From Burkholderia sp. Bp9142 (lineage in GTDB: Bacteria > Pseudomonadota > Gammaproteobacteria > Burkholderiales > Burkholderiaceae), in the NCBI RefSeq assembly GCF_003853415.1, contig NZ_QTPP01000026.1, forward strand, positions 48,534 to 112,533: a DNA stretch of 64,000 nt, written 5' to 3'. Below are positions 1 to 11,943 of the stretch, piece after piece. The notes below the pieces were generated by a model. That model made no database searches. It was not told the origin of the DNA and was given only the letters and a program-made list of their open reading frames with translations. Both the position numbers and the translations under genes were made by a program. The first letter of the stretch is position 1; every line of letters begins with the position of its first letter.

Positions 1-198
1 GATGCCGCGGATCAGCCCCATTTCCTTCAGCCGTTCGACCCGCCGCAGGCACGCCGGCGCGCTCAGCTTCACCTTCGCCGCGAGGCTCACGTTCGAGATC
101 GACGCGTCCTGCTGCAACTGCCTGAGGATCGCGCGGTCGATGCGATCGAGTGCCGGCACGGCATCGGCCGGCGCTACGTTTCCGCGATCTAATTTCAT
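1..198 (-). CDS. acdR: Lrp/AsnC-family regulator of ACC deaminase (partial)
   Basis: The gene begins at an ATG read leftwards from 198 and runs off the window, so only the N-terminal 66 residues are present. It starts MKLDRGNV and shows the Lrp winged helix: an IDRAILRQLQQDAS helix followed by an SNVSLAAKVKLSAPACLRR recognition region, with an ERLKEMGLIRG wing. A ribosome-binding AGGAGAC lies just before the ATG. It is divergent from acdS with 193 bp between, the classic acdR-acdS arrangement in Burkholderia and Pseudomonas. There AcdR, with ACC and plant signals, activates acdS. The ligand-binding half lies outside the window and cannot be judged. Confidence 0.9.
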   Translation of the reverse strand, partial: MKLDRGNVAPADAVPALDRIDRAILRQLQQDASISNVSLAAKVKLSAPACLRRVERLKEMGLIRGI

Positions 199-391
199 TG
201 CGTCTCCTGTCTGTTTCACGAACTAGAATTATCTACTCCATTCAAAACTCATCGATAACGTAGGTTTTCATCATTTATTTCGCAAGCTCATTTCGCGAGA
301 TCCTGCCTATCATTTTTCCATCGGGACACGGTGTGTCGGCCGCACCCGACCGATTCGAATTCCCGCCCACTGCCTGTCGGAGCAAACCCTG
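199..391. promoter_or_regulatory. acdR-acdS divergent control region
   Basis: This 193 bp gap separates two divergent starts and must hold both promoters. Positions about 215-290 are clearly more AT-rich than the surroundings, as expected for Lrp and RNA polymerase binding. In studied strains this region carries Lrp, CRP and FNR boxes; I see AT-rich half-sites but no box I can place with confidence. Confidence 0.6.
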
Positions 392-1408
392 ATGAACCTG
401 CAACGTTTCCCCCGTTATCCGCTCACGTTCGGCCCGACGCCGATCCAGCCGCTCAAGCGCCTGAGCGCGCATCTCGGCGGCAAGGTCGAGCTGTATGCGA
501 AGCGCGAGGACTGCAACAGCGGCCTCGCGTTCGGCGGCAACAAGACGCGCAAGCTCGAATACCTGATCCCCGACGCGCTCGCGCAGGGGGCCGACACGCT
601 CGTGTCGATCGGCGGCGTGCAGTCGAACCAGACCCGCCAGGTCGCGGCCGTCGCCGCGCATCTCGGGATGAAATGCGTGCTCGTGCAGGAACACTGGGTC
701 AACTACGAGGATCCGGTGTACGACCGCGTCGGGAACATCCAGCTGTCACGCATGATGGGCGCCGACGTGCGGCTCGTTGCCGACGGCTTCGACATCGGCA
801 TTCGCCGCAGCTGGGAAGAAGCAATGGAGAGCGTGCGGCAGGCGGGCGGCAAGCCGTATCCGATTCCGGCCGGCTGCTCCGAGCACCCGCTCGGCGGGCT
901 CGGGTTCGTCGGCTTCGCGGAAGAAGTGCGCGAACAGGAAGCGCAGCTCGGCTTCAAGTTCGATTACGTCGTGGTCTGCTCGGTCACGGGCAGCACGCAG
1001 GCGGGGATGGTCGTCGGCTTCGCGGCCGACGGACGCGCGAATCGCGTGATCGGCATCGACGCGTCGGCGGCGCCGGAGCGCACGCATGAACAGATCACGC
1101 GCATCGCGCGGCACACGGCCGAACTCGTGGATCTGGGCCGGCCGATCACCGCAACGGACGTGGTGCTCGACACGCGCTACGCAGGGCCGGAATACGGACT
1201 GCCGAACGATGGAACGCTGGAAGCGATTCGCTTGTGTGCACGACTGGAAGGCGTGCTGACCGATCCCGTCTACGAAGGGAAATCGATGCACGGGATGATC
1301 GACAAGGTGCGTCGCGGGGAATTCGAGCCGGGATCGCGGGTGCTTTATGCGCATCTCGGCGGCGTGCCTGCGTTGAGCGCCTACTCGGAAATCTTCCGCA
1401 ACGGGTGA
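392..1408 (+). CDS. acdS: 1-aminocyclopropane-1-carboxylate deaminase
   Basis: This PLP enzyme cleaves ACC, the plant ethylene precursor, to ammonia and 2-oxobutanoate in the cytoplasm. The 338-residue length is exact for the family. The PLP lysine is K51 in GGNKTRK, and S78 in GVQSNQ is the proposed nucleophilic/proton-shuttling Ser. Two residues that separate true ACC deaminases from the closely related D-cysteine desulfhydrases are both of the ACC type: E295 (PVYEGKS) and L322 (AHLGG). Y294 is also present. The start MNLQRFPRYP matches the family. It is divergent from acdR, which probably controls it. A functional enzyme is likely. Confidence 0.97.
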   Translation: MNLQRFPRYPLTFGPTPIQPLKRLSAHLGGKVELYAKREDCNSGLAFGGNKTRKLEYLIPDALAQGADTLVSIGGVQSNQTRQVAAVAAHLGMKCVLVQEHWVNYEDPVYDRVGNIQLSRMMGADVRLVADGFDIGIRRSWEEAMESVRQAGGKPYPIPAGCSEHPLGGLGFVGFAEEVREQEAQLGFKFDYVVVCSVTGSTQAGMVVGFAADGRANRVIGIDASAAPERTHEQITRIARHTAELVDLGRPITATDVVLDTRYAGPEYGLPNDGTLEAIRLCARLEGVLTDPVYEGKSMHGMIDKVRRGEFEPGSRVLYAHLGGVPALSAYSEIFRNG

Positions 1409-1774
1409 GGTGAAGCCGACACCGGCCCGGCGCACGCTCGAGCCGTTCGCGCTCGCATTCGTTCCCGGCGCGCTCGCCCGTCGTGCGCTCGGTGCTGCCG
1501 GCTGTTCGGTCCATCTGCTTCACCCGTACCTCATCGGCATCGCGGCTCGCATCGCCGACGCACGCGTCGATCTCGACATATCGTTCGATATCGCACGGAC
1601 GGTCGTCATCGTGACGGCCGCCCGTGCATCGGGCTACGCCTGCCGCGCGTGGATCGAAAGGCCAGGCTTGCCGTGCCGACTCCACCGCGCCGGTATCGCA
1701 AGCAGCCCGGGCGGCAGCCATGACCGTCCTGAGCATGCCCCGCCGCCGCATCGGCAAGCGCGGCGCCATTCGGT
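1409..1774. other. Intergenic stretch after acdS
   Basis: These 366 bases lie between convergent acdS and the hybrid kinase gene. Frames here look like chance open frames in GC-rich DNA. The only structure noticed is a dyad, ATATCG-TT-CGATAT, at 1578-1591. No clear terminator was found. Confidence 0.4.
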
Positions 1775-4700
1775 TCAGATACCGGACAATCTCGACAGCG
1801 CGGCCTCCATCGCCGCGCGTATCTCCGGCCATGCCGGCTTCAGCGCATCGAGACCGCCCGCGGCCAGCATGTGCTCGCCTTTCGCGCATGCATCGCTCGA
1901 GTCCGCGTCGCCGGCCAGCGCGAAACCACCGCGCATCGAATGCAGCTCGCCGCTGAGGCAAGCGACATCGCCGCGCAGCAATGCGGCATCGATCGTCGCC
2001 AGCGAGTGCAGCGTCGCGGTCCGCAACTTATCGCGCATCTCTTCCGTCATGAGCGGCACCTGCCGGTCGACACGATCGGCCGGATGCGACGCCGTCGCGC
2101 CGCGTCCTCCGTGGCGCCGCAACACCGCTTCGAGCGCATCGATCGACAATGGCTTGAGCACGACTTCCACCGCCCCCGCCTGCGCACAGCGACGTCGATC
2201 CTCCTCGGTCGCATGCGCAGTCATCGCGATCACGGGCACCGTCGCCCCCTGCTCGCGCAGGAAGTTCGCGAGCGCGAAGCCGTCGAGTTCCGGCATGCCG
2301 AGATCGGTCAGCACCACGTCGAACGGCTGCGTGAAGAACGCGCGCATCGCCTCGACACCGTTCGCGACGAGCGTCGCGTCACAATGCAGCGCATCGAGCT
2401 GATCGCGCAACAGCGCACGGCTCGCGGGATGATCCTCCGCAACGAGCACGCGCAGCGGGGTCTCGTCGTCCGCGCATGCCGGCAACGTCAATGCGCCGGA
2501 TTCCGCTTCGTCGAACGCGGCGCGCCATCCGGGCGGGGCGCCGGGCAACGGCAGCGACACAATGAAGGTCGCGCCCTTGCCCGGCCGGGTCTCGACTGTC
2601 AGGTCGCCGTGCATCAGCCGCGCGAGGCGCCGGCACAACGGCAGCCCGAGCCCCGTGCCGCCGAAGCGCCGGTAGATCGACGCATCGGTCTGGACATACA
2701 CGTCGAACAACGTCGGCAGACTCTCCGGCGCAATGCCGATACCGGTGTCGCGCACCACCACCTCGACGCCACATGCTTGACCGGCGGTGCCGGCCGGGCG
2801 CGCTTCGATCGTCACGCTGCCGCGCTCGGTAAACTTGATGGCGTTGCTGACGAGATTCGACACGATCTGGCGCAGGCGAGTCGGGTCGCCGACATAACCG
2901 TCGGCCACCTGCGGCTCGATCGTGCATTCGAGCGCGAGGTGCCTGGCCGCCGCAAGCGGCTGGAAGATCGCGGCGACGTCGCGCAGAACCGCACGCAGAT
3001 CGAACGGCACGGCCTCCAGCACCATCTGGTTCGATTCGGCCTTCGACAGATCGAGCACGTCGTTGATCACGCGCAGCAACGCATCCGACGACGCCATCAC
3101 CGTCTGAAGGCGCCGCCGCTCGTCAGCCGGCAATGGCGCGCGCTCCATCAATTCCAGATTGCCGACGATCGCGTTCAGCGGCGTGCGGATCTCGTGGCTC
3201 ATCGTCGCAAGGAACGTCGACTTGGCCTTGTTCGCATCGTCCGCCGCATGCCGGGCCTCGCGCAGCTTGTCCTCCATCTGCTTGCGCGCGGTGATGTCGG
3301 TCAGCGTACAGAGCAACACATCGACGCCGCGATAGCGGGTACGGACGATATGCGCCGCGAGATAGGTCGCGCTGCCGTCGACGAGGTCGATCGACAACTC
3401 GTGCGTGACGACGCGCGGTGCCCGCCCGCCCGCGATGCCGCGGTGGTAGGCCTGCCAGATGCGCTTGCCGAGCGACGCCGCCGTCCCGGTGTCGTCGTAG
3501 GCCTGCGCGGCCTCGTTGCGCACCATGGTGTCGCCGTTGGCGAGCGACAGCAGCATGAGCCCGGCCGGCGCCGTGCGAATCAGCGTGCGGTTCAGCGCCT
3601 CGCTTTCGATCAGCCGGATTGCACGACGGTTCGCCGGGCGCAGCGCGCGTCGGTCGAACATGACGATCGCGAACCACACCGTTCCGATCGCCAGCAGCGC
3701 GAGACCGACTGCAATACCCAGGCGGACGGCCACGTCGTCGAACAGGCTGCGCCACGAGATCGTCGCGGTCAGCACCTCGCGGAACCCCGGCATCCGGTCG
3801 CCGATGACGATGTTCATGCCGACGCGATGGGCCACCGCCCGTTCGCCACGGGCCGCATGCGCATAATCGAGCGCACGGGCGGTCAGCACGGGATCGGCCT
3901 CGCGACCGGTCAGCACCCGCGCGTCCGGGTTGACCAGCGCGTAGTCCTTGCCGACGGACGAGGAACGGAGAAAATCGTCGATCGCCGGTCGCGTGACCAC
4001 GGCGAACCATGCGATCGGCTTGCCCTGCGGGTCGCGTACCGCCTGCACGAACCGCAGCACCGAACGCCCGACCAGCGGGTCCTCGCGCCGGTCCAGCAGG
4101 ATCTTCCGGTAATCCGATGCGGCCGCCTCCGATACGAAATCGGGCGGCGGCTGCAATTGCCGTATCAATGCCTTGATGTCGAAGCCGGCAGGCAGCGCCA
4201 GCACCTGCTTGACCAGCGGATACCCGGTCACGATGACGAAATTGCCGTCCGGATCGACAAGATACCCGCCCATTCCCGGATCGCCGGGCTGTTGCGCCGG
4301 CATGCTGCCGGTGACGTCGACCTGCGCCAGCAGCCTGCCAAGCAAGGGCGCATAGGCCTTCGCCGGTTGCGATGACGAAGCGACCGCGAACGCGGCAAAC
4401 GCCACGCGCCCCGCCTGGCCGACGGCGACCAGCCTGCCGCGATCGTCGACGAACCGCCCGAGCGTATCGGGCGATACGGCCGGGCCGTGCCGGGCTATCA
4501 GTTCGAGGTTCTCGACATAGCGGTTCTGAAGTGCCCTGACCACCTCCATCTCCGCCAGCAGGTCGGCCTTGCGGACCAGGAACTCCGAACGGTACTGCGC
4601 AAGCGACTCCTGCAGATCGAGTCGCGCGACCAGTGCCGCGCAGACCAGCACGAACACCGTGATCGCGACGCCGCTCCCGTATAGCAGCCATTGCTGCTGG

Positions 4701-4783
4701 CGTCGCACGCGCCCTGGCTCGAACGGCTTGCGGCCCGCGACGGCGGTGGCGTGCGCAATCAGTGCTTTCAGTTTGGTGGGCAT
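1775..4783 (-). CDS. BvgS/EvgS-like hybrid sensor histidine kinase
   Basis: A 1002-residue membrane sensor with a complete three-step phosphorelay. A transmembrane segment (about 35-56) and a second (about 353-376) enclose a periplasmic sensor region. A PAS-like region (about 390-500) follows, then HisKA with H530 in SHEIRTPLN, and a HATPase with NAIKF, DTGIGI and GGTGLGL boxes (about 645-740). A receiver has acceptor D827 in VVLTDLGMPELDG. The C-terminal Hpt domain has H948 in ELHSMRGGF. The NarL/FixJ regulator gene lies 81 bp upstream on the same strand and is the likely partner. The sensor domain gives no hint of the signal. It may cross-talk with the second hybrid kinase nearby. Confidence 0.9.
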   Translation of the reverse strand: MPTKLKALIAHATAVAGRKPFEPGRVRRQQQWLLYGSGVAITVFVLVCAALVARLDLQESLAQYRSEFLVRKADLLAEMEVVRALQNRYVENLELIARHGPAVSPDTLGRFVDDRGRLVAVGQAGRVAFAAFAVASSSQPAKAYAPLLGRLLAQVDVTGSMPAQQPGDPGMGGYLVDPDGNFVIVTGYPLVKQVLALPAGFDIKALIRQLQPPPDFVSEAAASDYRKILLDRREDPLVGRSVLRFVQAVRDPQGKPIAWFAVVTRPAIDDFLRSSSVGKDYALVNPDARVLTGREADPVLTARALDYAHAARGERAVAHRVGMNIVIGDRMPGFREVLTATISWRSLFDDVAVRLGIAVGLALLAIGTVWFAIVMFDRRALRPANRRAIRLIESEALNRTLIRTAPAGLMLLSLANGDTMVRNEAAQAYDDTGTAASLGKRIWQAYHRGIAGGRAPRVVTHELSIDLVDGSATYLAAHIVRTRYRGVDVLLCTLTDITARKQMEDKLREARHAADDANKAKSTFLATMSHEIRTPLNAIVGNLELMERAPLPADERRRLQTVMASSDALLRVINDVLDLSKAESNQMVLEAVPFDLRAVLRDVAAIFQPLAAARHLALECTIEPQVADGYVGDPTRLRQIVSNLVSNAIKFTERGSVTIEARPAGTAGQACGVEVVVRDTGIGIAPESLPTLFDVYVQTDASIYRRFGGTGLGLPLCRRLARLMHGDLTVETRPGKGATFIVSLPLPGAPPGWRAAFDEAESGALTLPACADDETPLRVLVAEDHPASRALLRDQLDALHCDATLVANGVEAMRAFFTQPFDVVLTDLGMPELDGFALANFLREQGATVPVIAMTAHATEEDRRRCAQAGAVEVVLKPLSIDALEAVLRRHGGRGATASHPADRVDRQVPLMTEEMRDKLRTATLHSLATIDAALLRGDVACLSGELHSMRGGFALAGDADSSDACAKGEHMLAAGGLDALKPAWPEIRAAMEAALSRLSGI

Positions 4784-4864
4784 ACGTGTCGTCGAAGTCG
4801 ACCCGGCGCCGGCACGGCGTCATGCGCCGTCCGGGTCACTCGGTACCGCCCGCCGGTTGCGCGT

Positions 4865-5524
4865 CTACGCATTGGTCCCGGGCAATTCGGGCAGTTGCCC
4901 CTCGCTCGCATAGCGGATCAGGTCCGCGTCGCGGACGATGCCGAGCTTCTTCATCGCGCTCGACTTCTGCGAGCTGATCGTCTGCTTGCTCCGGTGAAGC
5001 TGGACAGCGATCTCGCCGACCGTCAGGCCGGCTCCGTAAAGTCGCACGACCTCGATTTCGCGGGCCGTCAGCGCGCGCGTGCCCGGCGACGTGTCGGCGC
5101 CCTCCAGCAATTGCTTGACGAACGGAGACAGATAATTCGCGCCGACATAAGCTGCGTGAACCGCGCCGACCAGATGCGAAATCGCGTCGGACTTGCTGAG
5201 GATGCACCCGACGCCCTGCCGTTGAATCGCATGCAGCACGCTCGGATTGTCGATCATCGTGATCGTCACGAGATGAAGCGCGGGATAGCGACGCTGCAGA
5301 AACGACAACAACGCGAGACCGTCGCCATACTTGCCGCCCGGCATCACGTAGTCGACGACGAGCACGTCGCTCTGCTGCTCGTCGAGCATCGCCACCAGGT
5401 CGGTCGAACTCGAGACAGTGCCAAGCAGCTTGATCGTGCTGCTGCCCGCGAGTGCCTGCGACATCCCGAGTGCGGACGAAGGATGATCGTCCGCCACCAT
5501 CACTCGCACAAAAAATTCATCCAT
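4865..5524 (-). CDS. NarL/FixJ-family response regulator
   Basis: 219 residues in two domains. The receiver (1-125) has the acidic pair in VADDHP and the acceptor D58 in VLVVDYVMPGG. A LuxR-type HTH (about 150-210) contains LTAREIEVVRLYGAGLTVG. The ATG at 5524 is preferred over the much longer open frame upstream because the receiver begins directly after it and GGGAGAAG lies at the right distance; the upstream part is low-complexity Arg/Pro/Gly. It precedes the BvgS-like kinase gene on the same strand, as with BvgA/BvgS and EvgA/EvgS. It therefore probably receives phosphate from that kinase's Hpt domain and controls transcription. Confidence 0.9.
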   Translation of the reverse strand: MDEFFVRVMVADDHPSSALGMSQALAGSSTIKLLGTVSSSTDLVAMLDEQQSDVLVVDYVMPGGKYGDGLALLSFLQRRYPALHLVTITMIDNPSVLHAIQRQGVGCILSKSDAISHLVGAVHAAYVGANYLSPFVKQLLEGADTSPGTRALTAREIEVVRLYGAGLTVGEIAVQLHRSKQTISSQKSSAMKKLGIVRDADLIRYASEGQLPELPGTNA

Positions 5525-5873
5525 CTCTATTCTTCTCCCGATACACGCGGCCTGACGTGCCATGTTGTGCGACGCGCCGGGATTCGAATCGAACTCGCAA
5601 CACGGTCGCGTTGCGATGTCCAGCGAACCGGGCGGTGCGCAGCGTAATTTTAAGATAATAGACGGGTTCTGCGTCGCCTCGAGCAATCGGGGCGGCCGCT
5701 TGCACCGGCGCGCGCCGCGCTTCCACGCGACCGCCGGCGCGCCGGCCGCCAGGCTCGGACACGGCGTCGCGACGGCAGACACGTTCGGCGATCCGCCGCC
5801 CACGCACACCCGATCGACGGCGCTCCCGACACCGTCGATCCATCCCGTCCCGCGAAACGGCCTGAGCCGCTGC
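5525..5873. other. Intergenic region upstream of the response regulator
   Basis: 349 bases with no convincing gene. Positions about 5640-5665 are AT-rich and may hold the promoter of the leftward regulator gene. Nothing else was recognised. Confidence 0.35.
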
Positions 5874-6071
5874 CTAACGTTTGGCCACGGACTTGTCCGG
5901 TTCACCCGCCCCGTCGTCCGTGGCATGCTGCCACTCGGTGATGGCCCGCCGCTTCTGCGACGGCGACATCATCATGAATTCGTTCAGCCTCGTGAGGAAA
6001 TCCCGTCTGGATTTCTCCGGCAGCGTCGCAAATCCAAGCAGCAGCCCGAACACCTTTCCCATATAGCGCAC
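5874..6071 (-). CDS. Small unrecognised protein of 65 residues
   Basis: A short open frame starting GTG, preceded by AAGGAAGGG at a plausible ribosome-binding distance. The product (starting MRYMGKVFGLLLGF) has a short hydrophobic N-terminus. A helical, charged middle contains LPEKSRRDFLTRLNEFMM and SPSQKRRAITEWQ, and the tail is acidic then basic. Its amino-acid make-up looks like a real protein, unlike the Arg/Ala-rich chance frames nearby. It sits between two hybrid-kinase/regulator genes on the same strand, so it could be a small modulator of one of them. That is a guess from position only. Confidence 0.5.
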   Translation of the reverse strand: MRYMGKVFGLLLGFATLPEKSRRDFLTRLNEFMMMSPSQKRRAITEWQHATDDGAGEPDKSVAKR

Positions 6072-6181
6072 GGCCTTACCCTTCCTTCTTCAGTCTAAAT
6101 CACGCGACATCTGTGCGATGCGGCGTGTCTGCCTTCCCCGTTCTGACGCCGGCGATCTATGCCGCCGTGGCATCGCTTTTT

Positions 6182-9262
<3,081 letters not shown>

Positions 9263-9663
9263 GACTCGGCGTGACGGCGCCCGGGATGCGGAACATGCGG
9301 CAAATTCCCTGCCGGGCGGGGCGTCACGATGGATACATTGGGGATAGCGATATCCCGATCATGCCAAACGACACTGCGGAAATCAGTCGTGCATTATCCT
9401 TTTAGTACACGTCTGATTTGTTTTTATTCTTGTTTTGAACTCGAACGAATCTTCGCGACGGAATCGCACGCGACGCCCTGTCCGGTCGGACAAGTCACGA
9501 GACCGCTGACGGTCCGCGCGCGCAAATGCAATACCGTCGGCAGGCCGGCGGCAAGAGATGCATCCACGGACGATGCGGCGCACCCGAGGTACGCGGTTCG
9601 ACCCGCGCGGAACGCCCGGCAAGGGCCGGCCCGCGCGATGCGCGCCGGGTCGGCAGCGTCCGC
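9263..9663. other. Intergenic region upstream of the second hybrid kinase
   Basis: About 400 bases that must include the promoter of the leftward kinase gene. Positions about 9380-9445 are the most AT-rich part of this neighbourhood (TTTTAGTACACG and a TTTGTTTTTATT run). No gene was recognised. Confidence 0.4.
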
Positions 9664-10135
9664 TCAGTTCTGCGTGAGCGGATTCAGCGTCGTGCACAGG
9701 AAACTCGTGCGGTTTCCGGCCTCCCGCCGCGATCGACAGCCACGTGTCCGCTTCGCGCGGATCGGAGCCCATCTCCTCGAGGCCGAACAGGTAGAAACTG
9801 CCGAGCGCCTTCTGCGCGTTCAGGTCGCCGCGCTCGGCGTCGTCGCGCATCCACTTGAGTGCCTGATAGCTGTCCTGGCGCACGCCGTCGCCGCGGAAAT
9901 AACGCGGCCCGAGGTCGTAGGCGGCCTTCGGCTGGCGCTTCGCGGCCTGCTTCAGCGACACGATGCGCGGATCCTCGCGGTCTTCCGAATCGCCCCTTTT
10001 TTGATAGGACACCTGATCTTTAGGGTGATCGGAACAACCCGTGTCACCGCAGATCACCCGTTTTGCTGGTAATGGACGGATCCTGCGCACACGCGGCCAG
10101 CAACAGCAGCCCCGGCGCCAGTCAACGGCGAACCA
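9664..10135 (-). pseudogene. Broken Sel1-repeat lipoprotein gene
   Basis: Read leftwards, three pieces in different frames make one sensible protein. From an ATG at 10135 comes MVRR, then a stop codon TGA, then a lipoprotein signal LAPGLLLLAAC followed by AQDPSITSKTGDLR in the same frame. The sense then continues, one base shifted (near 10052), as CGDTGCSDHPKDQ and a Sel1-like region containing AAYDLG, YFRGDGVRQD and ALKWMRDDAERGD. It shifts one base again near 9728 to end AGNRTSFLCTTLNPLTQN. An in-frame stop plus two single-base shifts point to a decayed gene. Errors in the sequence are the alternative, because the pieces abut perfectly. Confidence 0.6.
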
Positions 10136-10502
10136 TTTGTGCTTCCACACTTCTATTTGCGCCGCACTGCTCCGCGCTATCCCGCCCCGCGAGCGCGTAC
10201 CCGGTTTGCGTGCGGCGAGGCGAATACAATTCACCCACGCCGACACGCAGTCCAAGGCTCTCTCAGGCTCTCTCTTCGACTCTCTCTTCGAATCGTTCAG
10301 TCACTTCGTCGGCGTCGTTTCGCGCCGGGTCGACTGCCGCCAACCGCGCCCTCCAAACATGACGCAAAAAACAATAGTGACGTGGTGAGCAATAATAATG
10401 GAGAAATATGGCATGTCAAGGTGATTCGTGATTTCAAAGTTTGCGTATCGCGTCACTTTTGAATATGCTCTTCGTCGCGAAAACCCAGGAGACCCCATCG
10501 AG
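10136..10502. promoter_or_regulatory. Region upstream of atsT
   Basis: About 370 bases between the broken lipoprotein gene and atsT. A short tandem CTCTCTCTTCGA occurs twice near 10270-10292. The last 130 bases are AT-rich (AAAAAACAATAG, AATAATAATGG, TTTTGAATATGC) and are the likely atsT promoter. AGGAG at about 10487-10491 precedes the chosen ATG. Confidence 0.45.
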
Positions 10503-11384
10503 ATGTCCAATAGCGAGCAGGCCAACGTCGATCTCATCACCGCCACCAAGGTGCGCGATCTGCTGACGCGCAACGGTATTCCGCCGCGCAGTCACAACAC
10601 GACGATCGCGAACGTGCTGGGTCTCAGTTTCTCGGTCGTCACGCGCAAGATGAAAGGCCTGATCCCGTGGAACCTGTCGCAGTTGCAGGACATCGCGACG
10701 CACTTCGGCGTGCCGCCCGCGATCCTGCTCGACGACAAGGGCACGCAGCCGGCCGCCGCCGAAATGATCGACGCGACGCTCGTGATCGAGTCGCGCCGCT
10801 TTCGCTGCCGTGCGGCGATCTCGGCGAAGGCCAGCAGCCAGATCGAAACGGATTTCGTCGCGCTGCAGTGGCAGGGCGAATGGATCGTCACCGAACGCCA
10901 GCACGCGCGCGAAGGCCGCACCTATCCGGTCGACGTCATCGAGCTGCGCTCGAGCCAGCCGACCGTCTATGCAGCGCGGATCGCCGTGGTCGACGATTCG
11001 CGGGACGTCGCCGAAACCGTGTGCGAATACTTCATCGAAAAAGGTGTGAACGCGGTCCCCTACTATGACGGCGCATCGTTCCGCAAGGCGCTGGAAGTCG
11101 AGGACTTCGACGGCTACATCCTCGACTGGATGCTCGGCGACCAGACGGCCGCCGAGCTCGTGCGCGGCATCCGGTCGAGCGAAAACGGCGGCGCGCCGAT
11201 CTTCCTGCTGACCGGCAAGATCTCCACCGGCGAAGCGAGCGAGGACGAGATCGCGCATATCGTGTCGCACTACAACGCGCGCTGCGAGGAAAAGCCGGTG
11301 CGCCTGCCGATCCTGTTCGCCGAAGTCGCGCGCGAACTGAAGATCGCGCTGCCGGCCGTCCCGGCCGCCGCCGCCGCGAGCTGA
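10503..11384 (+). CDS. atsT: Response regulator AtsT (N-terminal HTH, C-terminal receiver)
   Basis: 293 residues with the unusual order DNA-binding domain first, receiver last. Residues about 10-80 form a Cro/BetR-like helix-turn-helix (NTTIANVLGLSFSVVTRKMKG). The receiver (about 157-275) has the acidic pair in VVDDS and the acceptor D208 in GYILDWMLGD, the number reported for B. cenocepacia AtsT. That agreement supports the ATG at 10503 rather than the longer frame from 10428, and AGGAG precedes it. AtsT receives phosphate from AtsR. The pathway represses type VI secretion and affects biofilm, motility and protease production in B. cenocepacia. First gene of a three-gene operon. Confidence 0.93.
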   Translation: MSNSEQANVDLITATKVRDLLTRNGIPPRSHNTTIANVLGLSFSVVTRKMKGLIPWNLSQLQDIATHFGVPPAILLDDKGTQPAAAEMIDATLVIESRRFRCRAAISAKASSQIETDFVALQWQGEWIVTERQHAREGRTYPVDVIELRSSQPTVYAARIAVVDDSRDVAETVCEYFIEKGVNAVPYYDGASFRKALEVEDFDGYILDWMLGDQTAAELVRGIRSSENGGAPIFLLTGKISTGEASEDEIAHIVSHYNARCEEKPVRLPILFAEVARELKIALPAVPAAAAAS

Positions 11385-11433
11385 GACCACCACGAAGTCC
11401 GACCATCACACGAACACGACCAAGGGGAAACAC

Positions 11434-11934
11434 ATGCGAATCTCGACGATCTGGATCAAGAGCCTGGTCACGGCCGGCCTGCTCGGCATGGCTGCCGCGT
11501 GCTGGGCCGCGTCGTTTACGTTCACCGTCGACGGCAAGATCGGCCGCAGCAACCAGCCCGGCAAGACGACGTTCGTCTTTTCCGAGCAGGCGCTGATGGC
11601 GCTGCCGCAATACACGATCGTCACGTCGACGAGCTGGACGCCGAAGGCGACCTTCACCGGCCCGCGCCTGTCCGACGTGCTGAAGACCGTCGACGCGCAC
11701 GGCACGCAGATCGAGTTCCGCTGCATCGACGAATACACGTTCACGATCCCCGTGTCGGATGCCGACAAGTACGGCGTGATCCTTGCGCGCACGATGAACG
11801 GCAAGGTGCTCGGCAACGACAACTACGGGCCGCTGTGGATCATGTATCCGCGCGACCAGTATCCCGACGAGCTGAAGACGCCGCTCGGCGAAGCCAAGTT
11901 CGCGTGGCAGATCATCGGCCTGACCGTGAAGTAA
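11434..11934 (+). CDS. Periplasmic SUOX/YedY-fold oxidoreductase-like protein
   Basis: 166 residues with a clear Sec signal peptide (SLVTAGLLGMAAACWA then ASF). A single molybdopterin-oxidoreductase-type domain follows, with FTGPRLSDVLKTVDAHGTQ, IEFRCIDEYTFTIPVSD and the closing WIMYPRDQYPDE. The Cys in FRCIDEY is where this fold usually holds the molybdenum-binding Cys. The domain is short and stands alone, so it may sense a ligand rather than catalyse. It lies between atsT and atsR, 9 bp before the latter, with AAGGGGAAA as ribosome-binding site. A role as periplasmic input partner for AtsR is inferred from position. Confidence 0.8.
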   Translation: MRISTIWIKSLVTAGLLGMAAACWAASFTFTVDGKIGRSNQPGKTTFVFSEQALMALPQYTIVTSTSWTPKATFTGPRLSDVLKTVDAHGTQIEFRCIDEYTFTIPVSDADKYGVILARTMNGKVLGNDNYGPLWIMYPRDQYPDELKTPLGEAKFAWQIIGLTVK

Positions 11935-11943
11935 GCGCACGAC

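Noticed and set aside
4865..5926. A 353-residue version of the response regulator starting at 5926
   Set aside because: The extra 134 residues are low-complexity and Arg/Gly/Pro-rich, while a good ribosome-binding site and the receiver domain begin at 5524.
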